64,000 nucleotides of DNA, from the NCBI GenBank assembly GCA_010645155.1, contig JAAGOF010000064.1:2056612-2120611 (forward strand). The letters are read 5' to 3'. The translations under genes and the position numbers were made by a program. The notes under the pieces are model-generated. The model had not been told where the DNA came from. It saw nothing but the letters and a program-made list of their open reading frames with translations, and ran no database searches. This document shows, in pieces, positions 1 to 11,160 of this stretch. Within the stretch, counting starts at the first letter, position 1; every line of letters begins with the position of its first letter. Source of the DNA: Tigriopus japonicus. Taxonomy: Eukaryota; Arthropoda; Copepoda; Harpacticoida; Harpacticidae.

Positions 1-690
1 ACGTCCAAACTAAATTAACCAAGGCTTTCCAAACGTGTAGATGTATCTACAGAACATTTAAGTCAAGAGATCCACTTACAATGAAAACATTGTATAAATC
101 AATTGTCCAGCCCCATTTAGAATATGCATCGCCAATCTGGGCCCCAGTGTCGGCAGCATTGCTAAACAAGATTGAAGGGTTTTGCAAAGTTTCACCCAAT
201 GTATTTCAGGTGTGAGTCATTTGAGTTATTGGGACAGACTGAAAAGCCAGGGATTGTAGTGTTCAGCGCAGGTATGAACGCTATCAAATTCTTTACGTAT
301 TCAAATGACTTCATGGGCTTTACCCAAATCCAGGAATTAGACACACATGGAGTGACAGGAGGGGTATCTCTTGCGATGTTAGGTCTCCGCCCAAAATATC
401 TGACAGGAAGTTACTAAAGTGTTTAAAGAATTCCTTTGTCCTAATTAAAGCCCCTGTCCTCTACAGTCTTCTTTCGAGGTCCCTTCGAAAGTTTTATGTA
501 CTAGATGACCCATTGTCGAGCTTCAAACGCCAATTGGATGATTTTTTAAAGACTATTCCGGGCCAGCCTTAAGTACAAGGCTATACTAGGGCAGCTAACT
601 CAAACACATTAAACGATCAAATATCATACAGAGTCTGATACCTTAAATGCATGTTTACAGGGAATTTCATTTCCTGTATCGGATAAAAAC
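1..690 (+). pseudogene. LINE reverse transcriptase C-terminal fragment, decayed
   Basis: Conceptual translation of the plus strand gives a LINE reverse transcriptase C-terminus (CRCIYRTFKSRD, LYKSIVQPHLEYASPIWAP, RRYERYQILYVFK, FLKTIPGQP, NSNTLNDQISYRV) broken by stops and frameshifts. It matches, residue by residue, the end of the better preserved element on the minus strand at 36.5-38.6 kb. The 3' tail also resembles that element's 3' end (TTTACAGGGAAT followed by CATT and CCTGTA). The fragment runs off the left edge, so its 5' extent is unknown. It is dead. Confidence 0.85.
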
Positions 691-926
691 CCGTAAAGAA
701 AAATAGCGTCAGTGGGACATGCAAAATCAAGTGAGAGTTTTTAATCATCCCGCCAGCGGTAAAATAGGGCCATTGGCTAGGTCAATTTGGCCAAATTCAA
801 GTTTTTCCATCTAAACGTCCTATAATAATTCTAGATCCTCCGCTTACACCTGGTTGATAATATGCACAATGTGTTAATTAAAAATAAGACACATAAAACT
901 GTCCTTTTTCAAAAATCACAAAACAC

Positions 927-1880
927 TAGTGATGGACCGAAAGGGCTTTTAAACGAAACCGAAAGTTTTGGGTGAAAGAGGGCTTAACCGAAACCAAAAG
1001 CAGCTGACTACAAAATTGTATAAATGCAAAATCCACCTTAAAAATTATATTGCTCAGATGTTCGATGTTGGGTAGTCGCCAGGTTTGCTTCAATTCCCGC
1101 CCGGTTGACATTTAAAGTTTTTTCTCTTTTCTTGCCTTAAATGCCCCTAACTCGTCCCTCAAAATTGTTCTTTCCTCTATGTGAGTGACTAAATGCATCT
1201 TAAATTCAATTTTCGTGGATATTGTGTTTCCTAGAACTCTTGAAGAAGATATGAATTATGAAAATTTGTGATAAATAGGGCTCGGATAGAGTTACTCTTT
1301 ATTTTGCATAAAGTTGCAGGCTTTTAGCCCTAAAGTTTCATTCAATTCGACGAAAGTTGCTAAAATGGTGCCATTTTCTGGCTTTAAAATGTTACTTGTT
1401 GACATTGCGTGTAAAATATATGATTCAAATAATTTCCCGCAGGATTTAAGAAATTGAGACAAAAAAATGTCAAAAGATGCGGTTTCTTGCGAAAGAATCG
1501 AGTTTCAAGTATGTCGTTTACCGTCAAAAACTTAGTTGTGATATGTTAATGTGGTCCAGTATGCAGAAGATAATATGAAGAGTTAATAATTTAAATAATA
1601 ATTTGGAAGAAAGCAAACAAATCAAAAAAAAAACCCGAAAACCCAGAACCGAAAAACCCGAAAAACCCGCCCGAAAAACCCGGGCGGGTTTTTCTCCGAT
1701 GCAACCCTGGTAGTCGCAAATTTTAAAAAATCGGGAAACCTGAATTTCCGATGTTTTTGGACGAAAATGTTTTCGATTTTGTTTTCAAACTCCATCCTTT
1801 ATAGTGCATGTCTGCTTTCGGTTTCGGTTACCGAAATTTCAGCCGTAATTTCGGCCGAAAGCGCTTTCGGTCCTTCACTA
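927..1880. mobile_element. Non-autonomous hAT-like element (outer of a nested pair)
   Basis: The left end reads TAGTGATGGACCGAAAG and the right end, reverse-complemented, reads TAGTGAAGGACCGAAAG, so the termini are inverted repeats. The flanking 8-mers are CAAAACAC (919-926) and CTAAACAC (1881-1888), seven of eight identical. An 8-bp target duplication is the hAT hallmark. There is no transposase ORF. Without the inner insertion (1080-1709) the element would be about 316 bp. Confidence 0.7.
1080..1709. mobile_element. hAT-like element nested in the outer one
   Basis: It starts CAGGTTTGC and ends GCAACCCTG (reverse complement CAGGGTTGC), with further terminal similarity in CCCGCCCGG. It is flanked by a perfect 8-bp duplication GTAGTCGC at 1072-1079 and 1710-1717. 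Termini of the form CAGGGTTGC with 8-bp duplications are typical of hAT. The right end carries short CCCGAAAA repeats. No ORF is present, so it is non-autonomous. It inserted after the surrounding element. Confidence 0.85.
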
Positions 1881-2336
1881 CTAAACACTATTTCATCTCT
1901 CTTTATGTTGAAACATTGGTATAATTCTTCTCAACATATAAGCACTTTTAAATTATGTTTGGATCAGTGTTCAGTCCTATTTTTGCAACAGCGCAAGGCA
2001 TCGCGTATTTTGTTAACAAAATGACACTGCAAAGAAATATAAACATCTCGGAAAAAAAACTGAAGTTTGGCAAAGGGTGGGATCAAAATCCACTTGCTAG
2101 CTGCCAACCATTTGTTTTGAAAAAGTCTTTATTTGGGGAAGTTATTAAGCCTAAAAATAGAGTGCACTTGGAGTACCCTTGAATTGAAATGAAATATGAT
2201 TAGGAGCAACGAAAATATTTTGACCTGAACCCAGAATGGGCCCCTTCAAGTACATGTACATTCAATTGTACAAGATTTACAAACTCATGATGAATATTGA
2301 CACTAAAACCTATGTGCAAAATAAACATGCAAAAAA

Positions 2337-2337
2337 G

Positions 2338-2394
<57 letters not shown>

Positions 2395-2396
2395 TA

Positions 2397-2440
<44 letters not shown>
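2337..2440. repeat. (ATT)n microsatellite
   Basis: About 100 bp of almost perfect ATT repeat with one interruption (TTTATATT near 2391). No gene overlaps it. The isoleucine-rich ORF through it is an artefact. Confidence 0.97.
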
Positions 2441-2443
<3 letters not shown>

Positions 2444-2908
2444 ACTTGAGTTTCATTGGTTCAGCATAGGTTTTACCATCAAATATCAAGAAACAAAGAA
2501 AAACGCTTCCATTGAAGGTTAAATATGTTGCTGGAAAGAAACTATTTTTGAACATCACTAGTAGCACTGTCAACAAATTCAACGTGGATTGAATTGAAAA
2601 AAAAAGTGATCGGTTCGATTTGTACCAAGAACTATTATTTGTACATGGGCACGGTAGGTCAAATAATGTTGATGAAATATTACAAAATAATTTTAGGTAT
2701 GAAATTACGGCTTTTAAGATAATATTTCTTTTTTATCAGTATCTAATGATAGAAAAACTATTTATTAGCATTACATACAACTAATGAATTTGCAAAATCC
2801 ACAAAACCCTGATCCACAGTCGAACAAACCAGGGGTGCCACTTGGGTTAAGCTCCTGAGGAAGGTTTTTTCCCTCAACACATTCAACAGAGGATGATGGA
2901 CTCGGGAG

Positions 2909-3214
2909 TAGTGATGTGTTTCGAGTTGGGAGTGCTGCCATCTTTGACTCGGAAGTTCATCGCTGTTAAAAAGAGCAGGTTGTATTGAACTTTTTAAAAA
3001 GAGCTTAAACAACGACCAATAAGGCAACACTCGAACTAGTTCGATTTCGAGTTCCAGCAGTACCTATGAATTCATTTCGGGTTGGCAGTGCTGCCAAGTT
3101 TTATGGCAGATAAGGTCTATTGCCGGTTGAAAAGTTCAGTTGTGGTCAGATTTTTGACCCTAAAAACCGAAATGGCAAAACTCGGCCAAAAATCCAACTC
3201 GAAACACATTAGTA
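2909..3214. mobile_element. hAT-like MITE, copy 1
   Basis: A 306-bp element with inverted ends (TAGTGATGTGTTTCGAG at the left, CTCGAAACACATTAGTA at the right) and a perfect 8-bp target duplication CTCGGGAG at 2901-2908 and 3215-3222. A second copy of the family, in inverse orientation, lies at 21653-21921 with its own duplication. A one-ended relic is near 47.74 kb. There is no coding capacity. Confidence 0.9.
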
Positions 3215-3361
3215 CTCGGGAGGCTTATTGGCAGACCTAGTTAGGCTACCTATCGTGAAAATGATTGGTGATTGGATTGTTTCCATCACTACAGTGTTTT
3301 CGTGTTTAATGATTAATGAAAACAATTAAGTATTTAGTAATTTTTGTTTTTATATTTCCAG

Positions 3362-3509
3362 TGTTTGCGAAGGTCGTAAGCAACCTGACGTCGTGCTTAG
3401 GGAACAAATCGCCAAATATAAAAGCTTGTTCCAGATTGCAGCTCAACAAGTCACCAAAATTGACGAGGCGTGTGCCCGCTACCTAAATGAAATTCCGCAG
3501 AATCAGTAG
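3362..3509 (+). CDS. Last coding exon of an unidentified gene
   Basis: A pyrimidine-rich tract ending TTTCCAG (to 3361) precedes 48 codons ending at TAG (3507-3509). The peptide is polar and likely helical (REQIAKYKSLFQIAAQQ, then ACARYLNEIPQNQ). AATAAA lies at 3618-3623, about 110 bp past the stop. Intron phase is 1. The upstream exons are not visible in the first 3.3 kb, so they are probably outside the window, separated from this exon by a transposon-rich intron. I do not recognise the family. The frame, splice site and poly(A) signal make a genuine terminal exon more likely than chance. Confidence 0.5.
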
Positions 3510-3623
3510 ACCTTTGCTTAGTCTTTGACCTGCCTGGCTTTACAGCACTGACCATAAAATTGTCAAATCTATTCATACAGATGAAATAAATACGAAGATT
3601 ATGTACTTTGTCAACTAAATAAA

Positions 3624-4790
3624 GCCCGGCGTTAGATTCAAAAGACTGATCCAAGATTGGCTTTTAGACTGAGCCAGCAACCAATCACTTTCCTAGGATT
3701 CCCTTTCTTGATCACGTGCTCTATACGACTTGAGCGTCATTGGTTCAAAAACCAGTGTGACCAATATGCGTGGCATTGTACTGAAACTCGAATGTTTTCG
3801 CGTTCAATCCCATTTAAGCGTAATCGACGAACAGGATCATTTTGTCAACTTTCGAGTCTCATTTTTATCTGACTTGCGAATTGCAGAGAGTAATCCCAAC
3901 CACGTTAGTGTTGCAGAACCAATCCTTCAATATTGCAAAATGAAGAGTGATTTTTAGCAAGTCTCTTGATCAGTTTTTTGCTTGCCAATGTCATTCTTCT
4001 GAACATTTTTAGTCACGAAGTATTCAGAATTAATAGTAAAATTTCATAGAACCACCTTCGCTCCTTAACTCTACAAAGACCAAGCCTTAGTGGAAGAGCA
4101 AACTTCGGGCGTGCGCAAGTCCTGTCGATCCAGCCTGACGTTTTCTGCTTGAAAGCCGAGAGAGAGACATCTCGAGCGCGCTCACCCTCATCATAGATTT
4201 GACGACGACTCTGAAGACTCAAGAACAAGAACAGGCGACGACGACGTTGGCCATCCAACGATTTCTGCAGTCAGGTTGTAGCTGAACAGATCGAAACAAG
4301 TCCGTTCGTGAATTCCCGACTTGGTGAAAACTGAGTGTTACTTTTTTGAACAGGATCTGGTACGTATACCTTCAATATATGTGTCCTGTAAATTTGAGTT
4401 TCATCAAAGGCCTCGAAATTGGTTTAAATTGAGCTTTAAGTGTCATGGCCTAGGGCAATTTGGGGTCATGGTGGAGCGGCTAGCCTAACATCTGGCTGAG
4501 TGGCAGCTTGGCCGAAAGGTTGTCTCCCTGCCTCCTCTGCCCAACTGCCTGCCTTTTCTTTTCTTTCGTTCTTTCTTTACCTAAGGCTGGGTCGAGTCGC
4601 AAGGCAATATGAGGAGTGTCACGTGACCAAAGCGCTAAATTTGAACTCTATGGGACTAGCTTGACGATTGAAAATGAGAAAAATAAATTGATATAGGCTT
4701 GAATTGCTTAAGTTTGAATTCAATTTTGTAAGCTACGACTGTAGGAGTTTTGAATAAATTACTAACTGAATGTTTTTTAGATCAATTTCG
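3624..4790 (+). promoter_or_regulatory. HEXIM upstream region with probable 5' UTR exon and intron
   Basis: No coding sequence is evident. A plausible donor GTACGT at 4360-4365 would end a non-coding first exon. A strong acceptor TGTTTTTTAG ends at 4780, ten bases before the HEXIM start codon. The 5' boundary of the transcript cannot be placed by eye. Confidence 0.4.
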
Positions 4791-5834
4791 ATGGCCGAAA
4801 GTGACCAGGCAGTGGAACTGGTCGATTCCCAGGATTCTTCCGAGTCACATTCCAGAGACAATCAAGAATTGCCATTGAGTGACATGATGCCTCCACCAGA
4901 TATCATGTCCTCGCCTGGGGATGAAAATAGTTGGAAAAAGAAGCACCACCGAAGAGCCAGGAAAGGTCGAAAGCGGTTATGCACCGATTTGTCCAGTCCC
5001 AGAAAGATCAAAACCGATGAAAACAGAATTAAGTCCCCCAAAGACTCTCAAAGCGAAGTCAAATCGCCATCTAAGTTCCCCATGAAAGCGATGCCTCGCT
5101 TGGGCGTTCCCCCTGGGTCAAAGAAGAATCGACCAGTCTACCTTAGACCCACCAATGGACCCCTTCTAAACGCTCCCAAAAATTCTACCCAATTTATTAT
5201 CGATGATCACGAAAGCGATGCTGACCTCTATCTAGAGAATCCGGGTCAATCCGGACATGGTGGAGTGGAATCTCGTTCGACGCCCGCTCGCCGAGCCCCA
5301 CCTTCCCCTAAAGAGAACGACCGAGAGAATCTCTCGCCTGATGACGATTCGTTTTGGGCAGCCTATTCAGAGAGAGATTTCCAATCCGTCTATGAGACTG
5401 CCCACCATGAAGAGATCGCCAAATGGGATCGGCAAAAGCTTTGCGACGAAATCTCGTCGTTGGAGCGTCGCCAGAGAGAACTGGTCAACATCTTAGCTCG
5501 AGTGGATCCCGACATTTATGTTCAGAAACTTCAAACCGAATTGTCAAAGCTCCAAGAGACTAATCGCCGCTTGCGTCAAGAGCAATCGGAACACAATCCG
5601 GCCTTACCGGATAGCAGTTCTATGAACTCGGGGTCAGTCACTACCACCACGCCCACTCTTCAAGGTGAGGAAGAGGAAAGCCTAGCTGGATCCCAATCGT
5701 CACGGGAGGAGAGTTCAACGAGAGATCCCCCCTCGCCAATGCACGGCTTGCATGGTGGAGAAGCTAATGTCGAAATGGCGCAATCTCCCAGTAGAAATGT
5801 CGAAATGGCGCAATCTCCCAGTAGAAATGGTTGA
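4791..5834 (+). CDS. HEXIM: HEXIM-family P-TEFb inhibitor
   Basis: HEXIM proteins bind 7SK RNA and then hold P-TEFb (CDK9/cyclin T) inactive in the nucleus, which controls release of paused RNA polymerase II. The 347-residue frame begins at the ATG ten bases after an acceptor. The upstream in-frame ATG at 4770 falls in the intron. Landmarks in order: acidic N-terminus; arginine-rich RNA-binding motif at 49-63 (KKKHHRRARKGRKRL); PYNT-like CDK9-inhibitory motif at 129-140 (PKNSTQFIIDDH); acidic stretch; C-terminal coiled coil at about 190-267 (RDFQSVYETAHHEEIAKWDR), where HEXIM dimerises and binds cyclin T. The motif order matches the family. The tyrosine of PYNT is lysine here, while the following T-Q-F is kept. 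The Ser/Thr-rich tail ends in two copies of VEMAQSPSRN. AATAAA lies at 5946. The coding sequence is a single exon, as in vertebrate HEXIM. Confidence 0.9.
   Translation: MAESDQAVELVDSQDSSESHSRDNQELPLSDMMPPPDIMSSPGDENSWKKKHHRRARKGRKRLCTDLSSPRKIKTDENRIKSPKDSQSEVKSPSKFPMKAMPRLGVPPGSKKNRPVYLRPTNGPLLNAPKNSTQFIIDDHESDADLYLENPGQSGHGGVESRSTPARRAPPSPKENDRENLSPDDDSFWAAYSERDFQSVYETAHHEEIAKWDRQKLCDEISSLERRQRELVNILARVDPDIYVQKLQTELSKLQETNRRLRQEQSEHNPALPDSSSMNSGSVTTTTPTLQGEEEESLAGSQSSREESSTRDPPSPMHGLHGGEANVEMAQSPSRNVEMAQSPSRNG
5769..5828 (+). repeat. 30-bp exact tandem duplication in the HEXIM C-terminus
   Basis: Two identical 30-bp units (5769-5798 and 5799-5828) encode VEMAQSPSRN twice just before the stop. 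The length is a multiple of three, so the frame is kept. Perfect identity suggests a recent duplication or strong copy-number instability. Confidence 0.95.
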
Positions 5835-5951
5835 TTATGAGTCATCTCCCTGAGTATTTCGTTCTCAAGTACAAATTGTTCCCCTTTAAATATTATGGCG
5901 AATGCTATGATGTCATTCGTTCCCTATTTCCCCAAATTCCCGATTAATAAA

Positions 5952-6363
5952 TGAAAATATTAAAAGTAATAGCTAGTGTGGCCATCTAGTCGAGCAAAAA
6001 ACAATAAATGAAAATTTACCACCAAATGTGAGCGGATAAAAATCATTTTTACCGGGCCGGCACGAGGGCACTTGAAAAATCAAAATAAGGCTTCTAGTGA
6101 AATAATGTTCTTTCACTCGTTGAACGTATATGCTACGGTGAAAAGTTGGGCCAAATTTTGAGGAATTTCATTAGATTGGGTTGATGAAGGCTTCAGCGAA
6201 AAAAGACCTAAAAGGCCAATGAAACTTGCTGTTATGTTTTGAGGGGCCATGAAAATAACAGAACCAAAAAATATTGGACGCATCAGAATGAAGGCTCTCA
6301 AGATATAAAACCAAGTAGCATATAATGAAATAAATGTAAAGGTGATTGCTTGCTCTCCCATAA
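5952..6363. other. Intergenic, no feature seen
   Basis: Between the HEXIM poly(A) signal and the first copy of the 0.96-kb interspersed repeat. I see no ORF with splice context and no structured repeat. Confidence 0.5.
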
Positions 6364-7329
6364 CAGGAACCTCTCACCACAGAACGCGAACTTCAGTTGA
6401 GGCATGGCCCAAAGAGGCCCTTAAAACCTGTAAAGGCTGTACACTAAATTTGAACAAAATTGACAAAAGATGATAGAAAAAGCTATTTGATACCAAACAT
6501 CACTTCAGAATATAGTGCAGCATTAGATAGCGCTCCTTTTTCTGCCATTTATTTTTATAATGATGCTTTTCGTTCTCAGGACTGAGAAAAAACTGAAAAC
6601 TGAGCTGCTTCAGACCAATGTCTCGCGCAAAACTAAGAATGGATCTCAATTAAACGCATGTATAACTTGAATATAAAAATACCAACTTTAAACAACGGGT
6701 TCAATTATACTCAGATCAAGTTTTATGAACATTGGGCATCATTTTGGAAAACTGTGGCAATGTTATTAACAATGAAATTCACAGCCACAGTATCCACACT
6801 CTTCCCCCATAAAACCATTATGTTTAGTCAGCATTTTATCGTTTGAAATGCTTGAAATCCATTAGATGCCAAATATCAACATTGACAAGCCAAACTGAGA
6901 GGAAGCACGAGATTGAACAAATTTTTCATCAACTTAAAGTTGAGTTGTTGATGATTCCCTCTGAATGATTGTTCATGCAGAATGCAGTAAAGAACAGATC
7001 ACCTTCATGGAGGACTATATTCTTCGCTTTGATGGTGTTTTTAGGTACTTATAATCTGAAACCATTGGTATTTCTGGATAAGTTGAATGGGGTTGATGAT
7101 GAGTGGTGAAAGTGATTTACCCATGAGTGGGGTGCATTTAATTATCTCCAAGAGACATTTAGACAAACTATAATGATGTCTCCACAATTCATCCACTGAT
7201 TTAGTATAAAATATTGAATATTGAGTCCATAACACTTCCGTATCCTTCAGTCCATAGGGCCTTATTAGGCTCTCAAAAAACAACAACAAACAGCTGTCTT
7301 CGCATCCTCTTCTGTAAGTATATCCATGC
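6364..7329 (-). repeat. 0.96-kb interspersed repeat 'R', copy 1
   Basis: The plus strand runs from CAGGAACCTCTCACCAC to GTAAGTATATCCATGC. Similar sequence recurs at 18976-19932 (same orientation) and about 40282-41223 (inverted), without terminal inverted repeats. On its minus strand it has an open frame shared by all copies (VLWTQYSIFYTKSVDEL, PLIINPIQLI, KYQWFQIIST). An extra A in a homopolymer shifts the frame at the start of this copy. Class unknown. Confidence 0.75.
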
Positions 7330-8590
7330 ACAGCCATGTCCTTGTTAATTTTCCTGCGTGATAGCCTAAAGTTATTGAAAAAATCCAATATTGTTCGGAT
7401 TAATGTCATTTTATATACATAAATCATAATACAAAAGCACACCAGGACTCAATGAGCAATCATTTAATGCCCAACTGATGTCTCTCACAGACAAAACTGC
7501 ATTGTTTGCTTGTGTTAGGTCAAAAATATTCCTGATTCACTGACTTGTTTTGTGACAATGATTGTCCATGTTTTGTTGAAGGCAACATTGTTTTTATCAT
7601 TGGGATTGTTCTGGGGCATTCTTCCCTTCATAGAGTGATGAAAAATCTTACATGCATCTTTTTTCAACACTTTGCAGTCTTCTTTTGTCTTTATAATCCC
7701 AATTAAGTATTGAAAACAGAGACAGAGAAGAAAATTTATATCATTCTATGAAATGAAGAATGCCCTTGAACCATCCCAATTACAAAAACCATGTAGCCTT
7801 CAGAAAAAGATGGACAATCACTATGACAAAGCAAGCCAGTGGATTAGGAGTTTGAATATATTTTGCTTAACAAAATCAAACACAGTTTCAATTGTTAGGG
7901 AGACATAAATAGGGCATTGACTGATTGTTTATTGCATCCTCGTGCACTTTTGTAACTCCGGCCAAGCTATCACACAGGAAAAATAACATGGTAATTTGGC
8001 CTCACTTGATCCCATTCCACGTAATGGGAGGATTGACTTTGCACCAGCTAATTGAGCGACAGTATCATAACAAAGAGAAATACTGTACAGGCAGCTTGCA
8101 AAAGCTAAGGGTTCATGTTCTCTGCTTTCAAAAAACTCGTTTTGTCAAGCTTGGCTGGACCCTGATTGAGACCAGGTCAAGTTCGAACGCACTCATGTGC
8201 AGTCAGCCTGTTGAAATCAAAACAAGAAATACTGTTCACATTTGAAAGTAATCATCAATAGATGGCGGGGTCTACAATCAAATGCAGCTTTTTGGTTGGA
8301 ATTTGCTATTCTACTGGGAAAAATGTCAATTAAGATGAGAATCAGAGTTTTCTAATGAATCAATGAAGTTGCCATATTGGTGCCATGAGAAACAAGTTCA
8401 AAGTTGCATTTTCAAATATAATCTTAGATATGGGGGAAGTTGAATTGGCATTGAAGTTGTAAATGGTGCGTCAACATCATCATTTATTTTAGTTTTTATT
8501 TAATTTTTTCTTTTATATTTTCAAATTTCAAATATCCGTCAATAGATGGACACCTGACATCAGAGGACGCTTCCAGGTTGGGAATCTAGG
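7330..8590. other. Intergenic, no feature recognised
   Basis: AT-rich sequence with only short fortuitous ORFs and no splice or family signal. Some of it may be old repeat, but I could not match it within the window. Confidence 0.4.
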
Positions 8591-9144
8591 AGCTTCGCGC
8601 CTATGTCAATGGTGTAGCCTTGATGTGCAAGAAGCTCTTCCGTGCAGTGACTGTGGTTGCAGTCGTCGGCAGCTTGCTTCTCAAGTTGTCCAGTCCTCCC
8701 TCTGAAGTTCCCAGTGATACTAGAAAAGTCCACTGCTGACATATTTGAGATCCCCTTTGGCATGATTTTTTTCGATTTGTCTAATATTCTAAATGTGGAA
8801 CCTTTTGGCTTTGTAGGTGTTAATTCTTTATTTTAATGGTATTCCTAATGTTGGAAATCGACGATTAGCAAGATTTCCTTCCAAAAATTTGTTAAATTAT
8901 AATGCTTTTCCCATGAGCATTCCAAGAGAGCGTTTTGAATAATACCACTAGCCGCAAAATGGGACAGTTGGCCGTGATGAGTTACACAGCCCATTGTTTT
9001 GTTCTGTTTGTTGAGGAGTGAGAGCATCACTGATAATGGGTGTTCCATGAAGGAATATTCCCGCTCCTTGCCTCTTTTTTGTTGCCAATGGTATATATTG
9101 GCAATGTTTTGACATTGAAAGACGGTTCAACACTAAGATTTGAC

Positions 9145-9250
9145 TTCAGAGTTAAGTTTGGAAGCTGGCTATCAGCCAAGATCGAACCCCAGCCATCCGC
9201 ATGGCAAACGGACGCGGGACGCACTGCGCCATGCCTCAAACACCACTTGC
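9145..9250 (-). repeat. tRNA-derived SINE-like insertion, copy 1
   Basis: The minus strand has a box A-like TGGCGCAGTGCG and, about 45 bp later, a box B-like GGGGTTCGATC, as in tRNA-promoter SINEs. A related copy is on the plus strand at about 47548-47640 (box B GGGGTTCAATC). The paralogous site in duplication unit B (near 43260) lacks it, so it inserted after the duplication. It is not a plausible tRNA gene because the stems do not pair well by eye. Confidence 0.6.
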
Positions 9251-10780
9251 TCCGCCTATTTTGGCGAGTTTAAGTTGTTACCATTTCACAATCTATCTCA
9301 AAAGTCCAGGTGTTGCTGGAATTTGATCTAAAATATGCAAAAAAATCAGGGTTTCTTTAAAAAACACTTCATCAAGTATTGTGCTACAGCAGATATATGG
9401 AACCTAATATTGAACCAAGATGTTCATTTGTTTAGTAACACACAACCACTGAGAATTAGCAACAACTTCAAACCTGTATGTCTGTCCCTGCAGAGTTGTC
9501 AACCCTCATAAACAAAGGCTTCAAGAAGGTTAAATCATCTTGCAACTCATTGCATGGCATCTAAGCAAGTCCATGCAAATTATTTGACAAAAGGAATGAA
9601 AGAATGTTTTTCTTGTGATTAAATGGCCACTCTCTCACCTTGTGAAAGTAATGTTTCAAGTGTTAAATTAAATCTAAGTTTAGCAACAAGTGAAATACTG
9701 CGCTGGATAACTTTTTGTATTGCATCAGTGTCTGTGTTAACCAAATATGAAGTTGTGCTGAATTTCATATATTTTGGATTTGAAATGCTCATTCTTTCCT
9801 CATAAGAGTGCTCTCTTGTGAAAATATTCAAGGTTGGAACTGTCTGAAGAAAAACATATTTTTGGACATATGGAACTTTAGAAAAGTATATTTCATGTGT
9901 CTGCTTTCAAATTGGAGTCAATGAATGACTTTTACCATTAAGTACCTAATATTGACTGACAAAGACAACAAAAAATCCTATATCAAACCAACAAATTGAG
10001 TTTACATCTAATGCTGTTGGAATCTATTGAAAGATCTAGAAATAAGAAAGATTTTACAATCTGTGTCTTTACATGAATAATTAAGATTATTTTGGATTTC
10101 ATTGAACTAATATGCTTGAACATCTGCTTGAGATATATGGGTAAACTTTTATTTCTAGGCATAACTATATCCTCTTTTGATAACTATCACTTCAGTTTTG
10201 GAATTGTTAGCAATTTGTTTTAGGGATTTAACTATTTTTTAAACTAAACATATCAAAATTGGTTCAATAAAAGTTGTTCATTTTGACACTATGACGTTGA
10301 AAAACCTATTTCAAATCTTGGTATTTAATCAGTGAGAGCTATGCAATTCACAGGCTTTGGATAGACATCCCTACTAACGTAAACGCCAAAACGAGGAGCG
10401 GTCTCCAGTTTACAGTCCTCTATGAATACATTGACAAGTTTGGAAATACATTGTAGGTCATTGTAATTTTTTGGAGCTGTATTACTAAGGGTACCTCCCA
10501 GTCTTATATACTGTGACCTCCCAGTCAGCTGCTCGTTAAAGGACCCTTCCGGGGACGTTCATTATTTGGCTAAATATTGAAATGGAAATTACTTCCATTC
10601 GTCAAAAAAATTCAACACAGCCAACTGGCCCCTTCTGCCGCTTGCGGTGTAATTTAAAACGCTAATTTGAGCAACCTTTGTGCATGTCCCATTTGTTTGA
10701 CCTTTTTTTGCTTTCTTTTAAATGCATTTATGGGACAGATTAGATGCACTTGCTTTGTTGACTTTGACATTCACTTTACA

Positions 10781-10840
10781 GGTAATCTGGCATAGTTAAA
10801 ACCGGTAATCTGGCATATTTAAAACCGGTAATCTGGCATA
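10781..10840 (+). repeat. 23-bp minisatellite upstream of p53-like A
   Basis: GGTAATCTGGCAT starts at 10781, 10804 and 10827, a 23-bp period, three copies. It lies about 330 bp before the start codon. Unit B has the same 23-bp spacing with two copies (about 45114 and 45137), the second degraded to GACAATCTGGCAT. It may be a simple minisatellite or a promoter element. Confidence 0.85.
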
Positions 10841-11160
10841 ATTTCGGAAGAGAACTGGCGGCACTGTTCTCAAGTCTAATAGCCTGAGCTATCGACAAAC
10901 CATTATTCTAGGGGGAAATAGCGTCTCAAATCCAGGGGAATAATTAATCCTTAACCTCAGCACCAAATTTAAGCTCTAAGTAAGTCAAAAATACTTGAAA
11001 TTACAAGCAAGCCAGCCACAGTGTAAGTATGATCCGATTAGTTTTTGATATTTAAATTTGTGATAGAGATTCCGTTATTCTATGATGTCAAGATTGGGTT
11101 TGATATTGAAAGCTGACATTTTTTCTTTGAAGGAAGGAAAATTGGAAAAGTTACTGTGAA

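Noticed and set aside
927..1880. CCCGAAAA-type repeats near 1630-1690 as telomeric repeat
   Set aside because: They are short, irregular and lie at the end of a hAT-like element with a perfect target duplication.
2236..2469. 77-codon ORF rich in isoleucine
   Set aside because: It is a translation of the (ATT)n microsatellite.
9145..9250. A functional tRNA gene on the minus strand
   Set aside because: Box A and B-like motifs are present, but I could not pair an acceptor stem or place an anticodon loop. A SINE fits better.
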